The notes beneath the pieces were generated by a model. The model ran no database searches and was not told where the DNA came from. It saw only the letters and a list, made by a program, of their open reading frames with translations. From Bacillaceae bacterium (GTDB lineage Bacteria; Bacillota; Bacilli; Bacillales; Alkalibacillaceae), in assembly GCA_017656265.1 (NCBI GenBank), contig JACDOD010000006.1:103504-167503 (forward strand): a stretch of DNA of 64,000 nucleotides, in the 5' to 3' direction. A program made the translations under genes and the position numbers. Of this stretch, positions 1 to 9,755 are shown in pieces (positions within the stretch are counted from its first letter, which is position 1; each line of letters opens with the position of its first letter).

Positions 1-93
1 GTCATACCATTTGAAGTCGTATCGGTCATTCTGCTGGCGGCACTGGTTGGGGCCGTTGTTCTCGCCAAAAGGGAAGGAGATGATCAGTCATGA
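1..93 (+). CDS. nuoJ: NADH-quinone oxidoreductase subunit J, C-terminal end (partial)
   Basis: The window opens inside an open frame of 30 codons ending in TGA. The translation, [21 protein letters not shown] followed by a charged tail, matches the last membrane helix of NuoJ, a membrane-arm subunit of respiratory complex I. The stop overlaps the nuoK start (ATGA), the usual coupling in nuo operons, and nuoK-L-M-N follow. The beginning of the gene lies outside the window. Confidence 0.85.
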   Translation, partial: VIPFEVVSVILLAALVGAVVLAKREGDDQS

Positions 94-404
94 GTGCTGT
101 TCCGGCTCAAGGTTATTTAATCCTGGCACTGATTTTGTTTTGTATCGGACTTTTTGGAGCGTTAACCAAAAGAAATACAATCATCGTGCTGATTTCTATT
201 GAATTAATGTTAAATGCCGTCAACTTGAATTTAGTTGCGTTCAGCAAATATGGAATTCATCCGAATATTACGGGACAGGTATTTAGCCTGTTTTCCATCA
301 CCATCGCAGCAGCTGAGGCAGCGGTAGGGATTGCGATTCTGCTGGCACTCTATCGAAATCGCCGGAGTGTGCAAATCAATGAAATGGATACGTTAAAACA
401 TTAA
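90..404 (+). CDS. nuoK: NADH-quinone oxidoreductase subunit K
   Basis: This 104-residue protein has three membrane helices and is the smallest antiporter-like subunit of the proton-pumping membrane arm of complex I (MrpC-like). The two membrane glutamates characteristic of NuoK are visible: Glu38 in [12 protein letters not shown] and Glu76 in [13 protein letters not shown], corresponding to Glu36 and Glu72 of the E. coli protein. The length is normal for the family. The start overlaps the nuoJ stop, so translation is probably coupled, and nuoL begins 25 bases downstream. Confidence 0.95.
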   Translation: MSAVPAQGYLILALILFCIGLFGALTKRNTIIVLISIELMLNAVNLNLVAFSKYGIHPNITGQVFSLFSITIAAAEAAVGIAILLALYRNRRSVQINEMDTLKH

Positions 405-429
405 TCATGATTAGAAGGGATATGATAAA

Positions 430-2271
430 ATGATCAGTTTTGCATGGCTGATCCCGCTGTTTCCGTTGATTTCCTTCATGGTGTTAATCCTTTCTGGAAA
501 AAAACTTAAAAATGCAAGCGGTTATCTAGCGATTTTGCTGACAGGGATTTCTTTTCTCCTGACTATAGGCGTGCTTTTGGATTTGCGGACTATTACGGAA
601 TTTGAAGTGATTTGGCCATGGTTAACCGTTGGAGAGATTGAATTTCAGGCAGGAGCCCTGATCAATCCCCTCAATGGATTAATGCTGTTTGTAGTTTCAT
701 TTGTCAGCCTTCTCATACATATTTATTCACTCGGTTATATGGGGGAGGATGACCGAAAGTCTTCATACTTTGCTTATTTAAGCCTGTTTACGTTTGCCAT
801 GCTCGGACTTGTGATGTCTCCTAATCTATTGCAGTTTTATATGTTCTGGGAGCTTGTTGGTCTGGGTTCATTCCTGCTGATTGGCTTTTATCTGTATAAA
901 GAAAGTGCTAAAAAGGCGGCCCGGAAAGCCTTTATCATGACCAGAATCGGGGATGCGGGCCTGTTAATCGGCCTGATTCTATTATTCTGGCAAACAAAGA
1001 CCCTATCTTTTTTAGAAATTTTTCAGGCGATTGAACAGCAGAAGCTGGCTCCTGGCATGATCACCTTGATTGCCATTCTGCTCTTCATCGGAGCGGTAGG
1101 AAAGTCAGGTCAGTTCCCCCTTCATACGTGGCTTCCGGATGCCATGGAAGGACCGACCCCTGTGTCGGCTTTGATTCACGCTGCTACCATGGTGGCAGCC
1201 GGTGTGTATCTTGTAGCTGCGACGTATCCGCTCTTTCTGGCCAGCGAATGGGCGTTAATCATTGTTTCTGTGATCGGTGCATTTACCGCCATATTTGCAG
1301 CCACTATCGGACTGGTTCAGGATGATCTGAAACGGGTCCTGGCCTATTCCACCGTATCCCAGCTTGGCTATATGATGCTGGCACTGGGAGCAGGGGGCTA
1401 TGTAGCCGGAGTGTTTCACCTGACCACCCACGCATTCTTTAAAGCGCTATTGTTCCTGGCTGCAGGAAGTGTCATCTTTGCCTTGAAAAATCAGCATATT
1501 AAACAGATTGCCGGTTCAGGCAAGCACCTTGCTGTAACGAAGTGGACCTTCTTAATCGGCACCCTTGCCATCAGTGGATTCCCGCTCTTGTCAGGGTCCT
1601 TCAGTAAAGAAGCTATTTTTGCCGCACTGCTGGAGGATGGGCAGTACGGACTTCTGGCTGTGGCATTGTTCACCGCCTTTTTAACATCTGTCTATATGTT
1701 CAGGCTTTACTTCCTTGTTTTTCACGGAAAAGGGGAGGACAAACCGGAAAGAACTGTTCCGCTATGCATGAATGGACCAATGGTGATTCTGGCTGTCTTC
1801 GCTGTCATTGCGGGATTTTTCGGCTCACAGCTTGCAGACTGGCTGGCGGGAGGTCAGGGATCATTTGCGGTTCTTCATCACAGCCCAACCTGGCTGATCT
1901 TTCTGGCAACCCTCGTCTCACTTGGAGGGATTGTGCTGGCCTATTATATTTATCTGAGAAAACAAATCAATCAAGAGGAATGGAAAGAAACCTTTTCATC
2001 TACGTACACCATTTTGTATAACAAATATTTCATTGATGAATTTTATGAAAATACGATTCTTTACAGTACAAGAGCCATTTCCTATCTTATCTTTTATATC
2101 GAAAAATATGTGGTAGAAACCGCCATGGCCTTTGTATCCGGGACCATCAAAGCCATTGGTACGAGGGGATCCAGATTGCAAACCGGCCAGGTGCAAACCT
2201 ATGGCACAGTAGCACTCCTGGGTCTTGCAGCCATTGTCCTATTCTTTGTCGTCAAAGGGGGGTACATGTAA
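430..2271 (+). CDS. nuoL: NADH-quinone oxidoreductase subunit L
   Basis: A 613-residue polytopic protein of the MrpA/NuoL family, the distal proton-translocating subunit of complex I with a long C-terminal lateral helix. Family signatures visible are the TM5 glutamate in FWELVGLGSF (Glu141), the proton-channel lysine in GAVGKSGQFPLHTWLPDAM (Lys225), and STVSQLGYMM. Its length matches NuoL, which is longer than NuoM or NuoN because of the C-terminal extension. An AAGGGA-type ribosome site precedes the ATG, and the stop directly abuts the nuoM start. It acts in the cytoplasmic membrane, coupling quinone reduction to proton export. Confidence 0.96.
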   Translation: MISFAWLIPLFPLISFMVLILSGKKLKNASGYLAILLTGISFLLTIGVLLDLRTITEFEVIWPWLTVGEIEFQAGALINPLNGLMLFVVSFVSLLIHIYSLGYMGEDDRKSSYFAYLSLFTFAMLGLVMSPNLLQFYMFWELVGLGSFLLIGFYLYKESAKKAARKAFIMTRIGDAGLLIGLILLFWQTKTLSFLEIFQAIEQQKLAPGMITLIAILLFIGAVGKSGQFPLHTWLPDAMEGPTPVSALIHAATMVAAGVYLVAATYPLFLASEWALIIVSVIGAFTAIFAATIGLVQDDLKRVLAYSTVSQLGYMMLALGAGGYVAGVFHLTTHAFFKALLFLAAGSVIFALKNQHIKQIAGSGKHLAVTKWTFLIGTLAISGFPLLSGSFSKEAIFAALLEDGQYGLLAVALFTAFLTSVYMFRLYFLVFHGKGEDKPERTVPLCMNGPMVILAVFAVIAGFFGSQLADWLAGGQGSFAVLHHSPTWLIFLATLVSLGGIVLAYYIYLRKQINQEEWKETFSSTYTILYNKYFIDEFYENTILYSTRAISYLIFYIEKYVVETAMAFVSGTIKAIGTRGSRLQTGQVQTYGTVALLGLAAIVLFFVVKGGYM

Positions 2272-3750
2272 ATGGGACTGTTAAGCCTGCTTTTGTTTTC
2301 GCCGATGATCGGATTATTATTGATATCCATATTAACGAAAAACAGTGATCATAAAAGTATTCATCGGTATGCTGTTTTAGGCGGCATCATCCCCCTGGTT
2401 ATCTCCTGGGTTGCTTATATTCAGTTCCAGGGACATAACCAGCTGGCTGAAAGAGTGTCCTGGTTCTCCTATCAGGGTGGACAGCAAAGTTTTGTCATCG
2501 ATTATGAGCTGGCACTTAACGGATTTCGCCTGGCCTTAATCCTGTTAACCACACTCATTGTCATGCTTGCCATTCTAGCATCTGTAAAACAAATTACAAA
2601 AAATCCACGACTGTTCTATCAGTGGCTGTTTGTGCTGGAGCTTGGTATTCTTGGTGTCTTTGCTTCCGATAATATGTTTCTGTTCTTCTTCTTCTTTGAA
2701 CTGACCCTGATTCCGATGTTCTTTTTAATCGGAAAATGGGGACATGTGGAGCGGGAAGAAGCCGCCTACAAATATGTGATTTATAACGGCCTGGGGTCAG
2801 CGGTATTGTTGATTGCCATCGTAGCGGTATTTGCTCAGGCTGGAACGACTAATTTTGAGGCAGTTCAGGCCTATATGGCCCAACGTGATGATATGGCTTT
2901 CCAGGTGGGTGTGCTGATCGCATTCCTGGTTGCCTTTGGCGTGAAATTGCCAATTATACCTCTGCACTCATGGATGGTGAGTGTCCACGTTTATGCACCC
3001 CCGGCAGTTGTAATGATTCACGCAGGGGTTCTCTTAAAAATCGGGGCCTATGGTCTTCTGCAATTTGGTTCCGGGATGTTTCCGGATGCGTTTCCGGTAT
3101 TCGCAGTGACGATCGCTGTACTTGGTCTGATCAACCTGCTTTACGGTGCGTTTCTGGCACTGATTCAGGATGATCTGCGAAAAGTCTTTGCCTATGCCAG
3201 TGTATCCCATATGGGAATCATTCTCCTTGGCATTGCCGGTATGAATACAGCAGGATATCAGGGCGCTATTTTCCAGACGATTTCCCACGGCCTGATTTCA
3301 GCTCTGCTTTTCTATCTGGTTGGCATCTTGATTCTCAGAACCGGAACCACCAATCTGAAAAAACTGGGAGGCATGTGGACAGCTGCTCCCGTTCTTTCAG
3401 GCCTGTTTTTAACCGGTGCCCTGGCTGGACTCGGACTGCCGGGAATGAGCGGGTTTGTCAGTGAATTCATGGCGTTTGTGGGCGTTTTTGAACAGCTCCC
3501 TCTATTTGGGGCTGTAGGTGTAATTGGAATAATTCTGACCGTCGTCTATTTCCTGCGGGCAATTTTAAATATGACTTTCGGGGACCCCAGAAAAAATAAA
3601 TACGAAAAAATGGCTGATATTGGAAAAGGAGAACTGTTTCCGGCAGGGGTTCTCGTTGCCTTTATTATCCTGATTGGCGTTTATCCAGATAGCCTGAGCC
3701 AGCTTTTACAAATCACCCTGGAAACACTAGTCACAGGGATGGGGGGATAA
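2272..3750 (+). CDS. nuoM: NADH-quinone oxidoreductase subunit M
   Basis: A 492-residue antiporter-like membrane subunit of complex I. The key ion-channel residues of the family are present: Glu143 in FFFFELTLIPMFF and Lys225 in AFGVKLPIIPLHSW, along with the SVHVYAPPAVVMIHAG segment. It starts on the base after the nuoL stop, with a purine-rich ribosome site (AAGGGGGG) inside the end of nuoL, so it belongs to the same transcript. The length is normal. It should pump one proton per catalytic cycle together with NuoL and NuoN. Confidence 0.96.
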   Translation: MGLLSLLLFSPMIGLLLISILTKNSDHKSIHRYAVLGGIIPLVISWVAYIQFQGHNQLAERVSWFSYQGGQQSFVIDYELALNGFRLALILLTTLIVMLAILASVKQITKNPRLFYQWLFVLELGILGVFASDNMFLFFFFFELTLIPMFFLIGKWGHVEREEAAYKYVIYNGLGSAVLLIAIVAVFAQAGTTNFEAVQAYMAQRDDMAFQVGVLIAFLVAFGVKLPIIPLHSWMVSVHVYAPPAVVMIHAGVLLKIGAYGLLQFGSGMFPDAFPVFAVTIAVLGLINLLYGAFLALIQDDLRKVFAYASVSHMGIILLGIAGMNTAGYQGAIFQTISHGLISALLFYLVGILILRTGTTNLKKLGGMWTAAPVLSGLFLTGALAGLGLPGMSGFVSEFMAFVGVFEQLPLFGAVGVIGIILTVVYFLRAILNMTFGDPRKNKYEKMADIGKGELFPAGVLVAFIILIGVYPDSLSQLLQITLETLVTGMGG

Positions 3751-3753
3751 GCA

Positions 3754-5220
3754 ATGGATTTAGAAACACTGCTAAGTTTTCAATGGGGCATGATGGCACC
3801 TGAATTTACCATTTTAATTACCGGAGTAATCGTTTCGTTACAGGACTTATTCTATGGAAAGAAACGTCTGTCAAACTGGCTTGCCATTATCGGAATCCTG
3901 CTTGCCATGGTCTTTTTGTCCGCCCAGTATCAGCATGTACCAGTTTCCATCCTGTACGATACCTATGTATTCGATCAGGTATCCTTCTTTTTTAAATACA
4001 TTCTGCTCATGGGAACCTTGCTAATTTTACTCATGACGAGTACATCAAGGGATGAAGAGACAGAAAAGGTCAGGGGCGATTTTCACTACCTGCTGCTCGC
4101 TGCCCTGTTAGGCGGGATGATCGTTGTTTCAAGTGCCGATATCATTACGCTTTACGCTGGGCTGGAACTGTTGTCCATCTCCTCCTACATTCTGGTCGGA
4201 CTTCGGAAATATAACCGGAATGCCAATGAAGGGGCCATGAAATATATCATTACAGGCAGCCTTGCTTCAGCAGTTACTCTGTTTGGTTTGAGTTACATAT
4301 ACGGACTGACTGGGACGACAAATTTATACGATATTTCCCGGGAAATGTCGGTCATCGACACACAGCTCGAACCACTGGCTGTACTGGGGTTTGTGATTAC
4401 TTTTGTGGGACTGACCTTTAAAATTTCCACCGTTCCGTTTCATATGTGGACCCCAGATGTGTACCAGGGAGCGGCAACGCCGATTACCGCCTTTTTAAGT
4501 GTCGTGTCCAAAGCCGCTGGATTTTTGCTGCTGATCCGGATTTTTGTCGCTGCCTTTACCACTGAGCCAGGCCTGAGCGATGACTTAACGGTATATGAAT
4601 ATGCTATCGGATTTGCAGGGGTTTTAGCTGCCATCACCATGATTATAGGGAATACGGTTGCGTTAAGACAGCGCAACATGAAGCGGCTCTTTGCCTACTC
4701 AAGCATTGCTCATGCCGGTTATCTTTTAATTCCGCTCGTGGCTCTGTCGGCATTTAGTTTAGAAACGATCTGGTTTTATTTGCTCGCCTATATGTGGATG
4801 AATATTGGTGCATTTGCCATTATTCATGTGTTAATTCAAAACCATCAGACCGAGGATATATCCATGTTTTCGGGACTGTATCAGCGTTCGCCTGTTCTGG
4901 CTCTGATGATGACCCTTTTCCTTGCGTCACTGGCAGGAATACCAGCTACAGCCGGATTTATCGGAAAGTTTAATATTTTCCTGGGGGCGCTGTCAGCCGA
5001 TCCCGCTCACTATGTCCTGGCAGCCATTATGATTGGAACAACAGTGATTTCCTATGTGTATTACTTTAATATTCTGGTACAAATGTATTCCCGGCCAAAG
5101 GCAGAGTCATCACCGATACAGGTTCCAAAAGCACTGTGGCTGACGATTGCCATCTGTGCAGCAGGCACCCTTGTTTTTGGACTTTTTCCGAACCTGGCAT
5201 TACAATTTTTTAGCTGGTAG
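3754..5220 (+). CDS. nuoN: NADH-quinone oxidoreductase subunit N
   Basis: A 488-residue polytopic antiporter-like subunit, last gene of the complex I operon. Diagnostic segments are AGLELLSISSYILVG (membrane glutamate), TFKISTVPFHMWTPDVYQG (membrane lysine and the NuoN-type PDVYQGA motif) and FAYSSIAHAGY. Only three bases separate it from nuoM. The operon order J-K-L-M-N followed by ywzB, ywmB and murA matches that seen in the Bacillus cereus group, where complex I lacks the NuoEFG NADH module. Whether that holds here cannot be seen because the operon head is outside the window. Confidence 0.96.
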   Translation: MDLETLLSFQWGMMAPEFTILITGVIVSLQDLFYGKKRLSNWLAIIGILLAMVFLSAQYQHVPVSILYDTYVFDQVSFFFKYILLMGTLLILLMTSTSRDEETEKVRGDFHYLLLAALLGGMIVVSSADIITLYAGLELLSISSYILVGLRKYNRNANEGAMKYIITGSLASAVTLFGLSYIYGLTGTTNLYDISREMSVIDTQLEPLAVLGFVITFVGLTFKISTVPFHMWTPDVYQGAATPITAFLSVVSKAAGFLLLIRIFVAAFTTEPGLSDDLTVYEYAIGFAGVLAAITMIIGNTVALRQRNMKRLFAYSSIAHAGYLLIPLVALSAFSLETIWFYLLAYMWMNIGAFAIIHVLIQNHQTEDISMFSGLYQRSPVLALMMTLFLASLAGIPATAGFIGKFNIFLGALSADPAHYVLAAIMIGTTVISYVYYFNILVQMYSRPKAESSPIQVPKALWLTIAICAAGTLVFGLFPNLALQFFSW

Positions 5221-5300
5221 TCTGGTTGCTGCCGTGATTGACAAAATCCCCTTAAACGTGTAATGGTTGTATTGATGACGCTATAGAGGAGGGGATGCTC

Positions 5301-5537
5301 ATGTTACAGTCCTTAGGCATCGATGCACTGATCGGAATGTTTTCACATATTCTTTTTATTATCCTCACCTGGAGAGCCTTGCAGGGCCTTCGGTTGGAAA
5401 ATCTGATCCGTAAAGGAAGCGTGGTTGAAGCACGGATTATCTATCTGTTCATATCCATTGCAATCGGTTCCAGTGTCAGCGAGTTTTTCCTTGACTTCTT
5501 AAAATGGTCCCAGCAGCTGACCTATCTGTTTTCATAG
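5301..5537 (+). CDS. ywzB: DUF1146 family small membrane protein (YwzB-like)
   Basis: A 78-residue protein with two hydrophobic segments (roughly residues 5-24 and 46-66) separated by a basic, polar loop. Size, sequence style and position just upstream of ywmB-murA match Bacillus YwzB (DUF1146), whose function is not known. An upstream in-frame ATG exists at 5295, but AGGAGG at 5287-5292 lies only 2 bases from it and 8 bases from the ATG at 5301, so 5301 is preferred. The 80-base gap after nuoN suggests that it has its own transcript. Confidence 0.8.
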   Translation: MLQSLGIDALIGMFSHILFIILTWRALQGLRLENLIRKGSVVEARIIYLFISIAIGSSVSEFFLDFLKWSQQLTYLFS

Positions 5538-5670
5538 GACGCTGTGAATCATATCGGTTTAAAAATTATCCGGAGATAGTGATTTTGTCGATAAAAGGCA
5601 AGGTTTCATCTGTTTAAACTCTTCTTCTCCCGTCTATACTGATGATAAAAAAGAGCGGGAGAGGAAGAGA

Positions 5671-6405
5671 ATGATGAAAAAACCAATGATGCTGGCCATT
5701 CTTTCTATGATTCTAGTATTTTCCCTGTTTGGGATCAGCCGAACAGGGGCCAATCCTTCACCAGATACGAAACCCCTTCGTGACCTTCATTTATTCTTGC
5801 AAAAAGAAGAGCTGCCACTAGTCAAATGGGAGCTGATGATGCGAAGGACCATCAAATGGGAAGGAGAGCAGACCCTCGATCAAATCGGACAGACTCTCCA
5901 TCTAAATACCCTCTTTAAGAAAACAGACCAGTCGAAATCTGTGAAATATTACGCAATAAACAGTCATAAAAAAATAGGACTAAACGAACACGTTATATTG
6001 ATAAAAGAAAAAGGAAATTCACAGCCAAATGTCGAAATAATATATAAAATGTCTGGAACCAGACTGAATGAAGCTGCAATAAATGAAATCAATGAACGCT
6101 TAACTAACGCAAAGTCACAGATTTTTCATGGAAACACGGCAATTTTCACTTGTTTGCAGTCAAGGACAGGTGCTAATATTAAAGATAATTTATTAAGATC
6201 CTTTGTACATTCTCACAATCTAGATATTTTACATAGAATAGAGGAGAAGGACTTTTTTGTAGTTTCTGGTTTTACCAATCAGTGGGATACACATATCCCG
6301 CTATTAGAAAACAAAAAAATGAACGTTCAGTTTTCTGTACGGAAGGGATTGGGCGGTACGACTTATGTCACAATCGGCACACCAATCCTGACAGTTGAAT
6401 ATTAA
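5671..6405 (+). CDS. ywmB: YwmB family secreted protein
   Basis: A 244-residue protein with an N-terminal signal-like segment ([20 protein letters not shown], residues 1-20), then a soluble domain. Position directly before murA and the general size fit Bacillus YwmB. Databases label that family as TATA-box-binding-like because of its fold, but it is exported and its role is not established. It overlaps nothing: the true murA start lies 32 bases downstream. It probably shares a transcript with murA. Base composition between 5930 and 6250 is more AT-rich than in its neighbours, which is common for exported low-conservation genes. Confidence 0.72.
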   Translation: MMKKPMMLAILSMILVFSLFGISRTGANPSPDTKPLRDLHLFLQKEELPLVKWELMMRRTIKWEGEQTLDQIGQTLHLNTLFKKTDQSKSVKYYAINSHKKIGLNEHVILIKEKGNSQPNVEIIYKMSGTRLNEAAINEINERLTNAKSQIFHGNTAIFTCLQSRTGANIKDNLLRSFVHSHNLDILHRIEEKDFFVVSGFTNQWDTHIPLLENKKMNVQFSVRKGLGGTTYVTIGTPILTVEY

Positions 6406-6436
6406 TATAGAGAATTTAGTCGCGGAGGGGAATAAC

Positions 6437-7735
6437 TTGGAAAAAATCATTGTACGTGGTGGGAGGCAGCTGAAAGGCACAGTTAAAGTGGAAGGTGCTA
6501 AGAATGCTGTACTGCCTGTCATCGCAGCAAGTATAATGGCAAGCAAAGGCAGAAGTGTCATACATGATGTGCCCGCTCTCGCTGATGTAGATACCATGAG
6601 CGAAGTTTTACGATATATGAATGTTCAGGTGATCAATCATAATCAAACCATACGGATTAACGCAGAACTTCCATTGAAAACGGAAGCTCCTTTTGAGTAT
6701 GTCCGAAAAATGCGTGCGTCCGTTCTTGTCCTCGGTCCTCTGTTAGCTCGCTATGGCCATGCCAAAGTAGCTATGCCTGGAGGGTGCGCCATTGGATCAA
6801 GACCGATTGATCAGCATTTAAAAGGGTTTGAAGCAATGGGGGCTAAGGTCCATGTCGGGCATGGATTTATTGAAGCCCATACGTCACAGGATCGTCTAAA
6901 AGGTGCACGTATTTATTTGGATGTACCAAGTGTGGGAGCTACGGAAAATATTATGATGGCAGCAACGCTAGCTGAAGGCCGGACGGTCATCGAAAATTGT
7001 GCGAAAGAACCGGAAATCGTAGATCTCGCTAATTTCCTGAATAAAATGGGAGCCAATATCGTTGGTGCCGGTACTGAAACCATCCGGATTGAAGGGGTTG
7101 ACCAGCTTCGGGGCTGCGAACATACCATCATTCCAGATCGAATCGAAGCTGGAACATTTATGGTTGCATCGGCCATCACCGGAGGAGACGTGTATGTTCA
7201 TGGGGCTGTATCGGATCATCTTCGTTCCCTTATTGCTAAATTAAAAGAAATGGGAGTCGTGATCGAAGAGTATGATGACGGCCTGAGAGTAATCGGTCCC
7301 GAAAAAATGAAATCGGTAGATATCAAAACAATGCCGCACCCGGGCTTCCCGACGGATATGCAGGCACAAATGATGGCACTTGCTATGCAAGCTGAAGGAA
7401 CAAGTGTAATTACAGAGACAGTTTTTGAAAACCGTTTCATGCATGTGGAAGAATTTCGGCGCATGAATGCTAAGATAAAAATTGAAGGCCGCAGCGCCAT
7501 AATCGATGGCCCTGTGGAACTTCAAGGTGCAGAGGTTGCTGCAACGGATCTTCGTGCAGCGGCAGCGCTGATACTTGCAGGCCTCGCAGCGGATGGGTAT
7601 ACAAGAATGACCCAGCTGAACCACCTCGATCGTGGCTACGTAGACTTTGTAGGAAAATTAAAACGACTCGGAGCTGATATCGAAAGAGTCTCCGAAAGTG
7701 AGTCAAAAGACAAAAAACAGATTTCCTCTTTATAA
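6437..7735 (+). CDS. murA: UDP-N-acetylglucosamine 1-carboxyvinyltransferase
   Basis: A 432-residue enzyme transferring enolpyruvate from PEP to UDP-GlcNAc, the first committed step of peptidoglycan synthesis, in the cytoplasm. Catalytic landmarks are Lys22-Asn23 (EGAKNAVLP) and the PEP-reactive cysteine, Cys117, in GGCAIGSRP. That cysteine is the fosfomycin target; a Cys-to-Asp change would confer resistance and is absent. The start is TTG at 6437: GGAGGGG at 6424-6430 is correctly spaced from it and the reading gives the canonical N-terminus MEKIIVRGG. The longer frame from 6395 overlaps ywmB and lacks a ribosome site. The length matches MurAA, and an intrinsic terminator follows. Confidence 0.96.
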   Translation: MEKIIVRGGRQLKGTVKVEGAKNAVLPVIAASIMASKGRSVIHDVPALADVDTMSEVLRYMNVQVINHNQTIRINAELPLKTEAPFEYVRKMRASVLVLGPLLARYGHAKVAMPGGCAIGSRPIDQHLKGFEAMGAKVHVGHGFIEAHTSQDRLKGARIYLDVPSVGATENIMMAATLAEGRTVIENCAKEPEIVDLANFLNKMGANIVGAGTETIRIEGVDQLRGCEHTIIPDRIEAGTFMVASAITGGDVYVHGAVSDHLRSLIAKLKEMGVVIEEYDDGLRVIGPEKMKSVDIKTMPHPGFPTDMQAQMMALAMQAEGTSVITETVFENRFMHVEEFRRMNAKIKIEGRSAIIDGPVELQGAEVAATDLRAAAALILAGLAADGYTRMTQLNHLDRGYVDFVGKLKRLGADIERVSESESKDKKQISSL

Positions 7736-7746
7736 TCGTTCTCGAG

Positions 7747-7790
7747 AAAAACCCCGTACGGACATGGATCGGTTTCCGTACGGGGTTTTT
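7747..7790 (+). terminator. Intrinsic terminator of murA
   Basis: A GC-rich stem (AACCCCGTACGGA pairing with TCCGTACGGGGTT) around a short loop is followed by a T run. It lies 12 bases after the murA stop. Confidence 0.9.
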
Positions 7791-7846
7791 GTATGCGCGT
7801 TTTTCTCTTGAACGAACAAATTTTAACTGAAAAAGTCACGCGCGGG

Positions 7847-8161
7847 AAATCAGGGCTCACGCACGAGATATCAGAGCTCGCGCGCGGGAAATCAGGACTC
7901 ACGCACGGGAAATCAGAGCTCGCGCGTGAGAAATCAGGGTTCACAAACGAAATATCAGAGTTCACGCGCGAGGAATCAGAGCTCACGCACGCGAAATCAG
8001 GGCTCGCGCGTGAGAAATCAGGGTTCACAAACGAAATATCAGAGTTCACGCGCGAGGAATCAGAGCTCACGCACGCGAAATCAGGGCTCACGCAGGAGAT
8101 ATCAGGACTCACGCGCGCGAAATCAGAGTTCACGCGTGGAAAATCAGGTCTCACACAGCAG
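7847..8161. repeat. 21-bp tandem array, TCAGGGCTCACGC family, array 1
   Basis: Fifteen consecutive units of exactly 21 bp begin at 7847, 7868, 7889 and so on to 8141, with no change in spacing. The unit is approximately AAATCAGRGYTCRCGCRCGRG, with A/G and C/T variation at fixed columns. Because 21 is a multiple of three, several frames on both strands stay open (heptapeptide-like KSGLTRE translations), but the conserved feature is the DNA period. No convincing start site with a ribosome site precedes it, so I treat it as non-coding. It fills most of the 690 bases between murA and spoIID; the rest shows nothing recognisable. A second array of the same family lies at 27773-28194. Confidence 0.9.
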
Positions 8162-8426
8162 AAGCCCGCGGCTAAACAGCCGATATCCTCCACATTTCAT
8201 TCAGAGACGGATGCTTCGCCCGCAAAAAACAGAAATCACCCATATGAAATGTTGAAATTCATATGAACAAAACTTTTTTCCTCTATTCTTTACCCCACTC
8301 TATCTTTCAAACCTGGATCATTGATATAATCATTTCCCATTTGTTCACTCAACTTCTTTCATTTTTTGTTCTATTAAACCTGCTTTCTGTATAAGTTTAG
8401 TAGTAGAGAAATGAGAGGAGGCGAAC

Positions 8427-9458
8427 TTGTTGAACTTGAATTGGAAAAGATCGAGCATCATTCTCATGAGCATTTTTGTTGTGATTATACTGATTATTCC
8501 TAGTGTTATTGTCATACCATTCATCGAAGCAGGAGAAAACAAGGATTTAACACCAGAGCAGAGTCAGGAACCAGTGACAGTGGAGGAAGAGTCTTCACCT
8601 GTTATCAAAGTATTCCGTACAAACGCAAACAAGGTAGAAAAGGTTCCGCTGGAAGTGTATGTTGCCCGGGTTGTAGCATCAGAAATGCCGGCCGAATTTG
8701 AACTGGAAGCCTTAAAGGCCCAGGCACTGGCAGCCAGGACATTTCTCGTAAAACATCTGCTGCATGGCAGTGAAGATGTTCCGGGTGGTGCGGACGTGCT
8801 GGATACGGTGGACCACCAGGTGTATAAGAGTGAGGAAGAGCTTAGAAGAATCTGGGGTACGGACTTTTCCTGGAAGATGTCAAGAATCAATCAGGCTGTC
8901 AATGAAACAAAAGGCGAAATCATAACCTATAAAGGAGAGCCTATTACTGCCGCGTTTTTTTCCACCAGCAATGGGTACACGGAAAACTCTGAAGATTACT
9001 GGCAAAATTCCATCCCTTATTTAAGGAGTGTCCAAAGTCCATGGGATAAGCAATCACCTAAATTTTTAAATCAAAAAATTGTTCCGCTGAGCGATGTAGA
9101 GAACAAACTAGGCGTTGATTTTGACCAAAAACCGGTCGTTTCTCATTTAAGCCGAACTGAAAGTAAGCGGGTGGAGAAAGTAATCATTGGCGGCAAATCG
9201 TTTACAGGAAGAGAAGTAAGGGAAGCACTTGGCCTCCATTCCAGTGATTTTTCCATCGCTAAAAAAGACAATTATTTAATATTTACGACCAGGGGATATG
9301 GTCATGGAGTTGGGATGAGCCAGTATGGAGCCAACGGCATGGCCTTGGAAGGAAAAAACTATAAAGAAATTATTGAACATTACTATCAAGGAGCGGAGGT
9401 TTCTGATATTTCTCCCTTTCTGGAACAGGCTGTTACCGGAAATGGTCAATCATCATAA
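8427..9458 (+). CDS. spoIID: Stage II sporulation protein D
   Basis: A 343-residue protein with an N-terminal membrane anchor (about residues 9-31) and an extracytoplasmic SpoIID/LytB domain. In Bacillus, SpoIID is a lytic transglycosylase that works with SpoIIM and SpoIIP in the mother cell to remove septal peptidoglycan and drive engulfment. The conserved segments VARVVASEMPAEFELEALKAQALAAR (residues 76-101) and GYGHGVGMSQYGANGMA near the C-terminus identify the family. The start is one of two adjacent TTG codons, 8427 or 8430; GGAGG at 8417-8421 fits both. Position between murA and spoIIQ matches Bacillus. Sigma-E control is expected, but I could not fix a promoter. Confidence 0.95.
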   Translation: MLNLNWKRSSIILMSIFVVIILIIPSVIVIPFIEAGENKDLTPEQSQEPVTVEEESSPVIKVFRTNANKVEKVPLEVYVARVVASEMPAEFELEALKAQALAARTFLVKHLLHGSEDVPGGADVLDTVDHQVYKSEEELRRIWGTDFSWKMSRINQAVNETKGEIITYKGEPITAAFFSTSNGYTENSEDYWQNSIPYLRSVQSPWDKQSPKFLNQKIVPLSDVENKLGVDFDQKPVVSHLSRTESKRVEKVIIGGKSFTGREVREALGLHSSDFSIAKKDNYLIFTTRGYGHGVGMSQYGANGMALEGKNYKEIIEHYYQGAEVSDISPFLEQAVTGNGQSS

Positions 9459-9469
9459 AGAAATGAACC

Positions 9470-9504
9470 CCTGGCTGGGAATCAAACCCTTAGCCAGGTT
9501 TTTT
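9470..9504 (+). terminator. Intrinsic terminator of spoIID
   Basis: The stem CCTGGCT / AGCCAGG with a 15-base loop is followed by six T residues, 11 bases after the spoIID stop. Confidence 0.85.
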
Positions 9505-9755
9505 GCTGTTTAAGACGTGAGATTCTAACTTTTATGTTCTAAGATGTCCACAGCAGGGCGCAAATACCGAACTTTCCAGTGTTTCCATAATATGCTGAAA
9601 TGGCTTATGGAACTTGTGGGCACACTATTTTTTTACTATTTTTTAAATAAAAGCGTATATTTTTTTGGCTTTGTCGAAAAATAAAAGGAAAAAATTTTAA
9701 AAAATAGGTATAGATTGTCCTCTTTCTGCTCAGAATGGTTGCTGAGGTGATGGAA

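Noticed and set aside
6395..6436. Extended murA N-terminus from ATG 6395
   Set aside because: It overlaps ywmB, lacks a ribosome site and adds residues not found in MurA. TTG 6437 has a proper site.
7793..8266. 157-codon plus-strand frame over the first 21-bp array, and overlapping frames on both strands
   Set aside because: The frames stay open because the 21-bp period is divisible by three. The putative start lies within the murA terminator tail with no ribosome site.
9655..9684. Possible sigma-F promoter for spoIIQ (GTATA, then CGAAAAATAA)
   Set aside because: The -10 element is one base out of register with the consensus, so I do not list it as a feature, although sigma-F control of spoIIQ is expected from the family.
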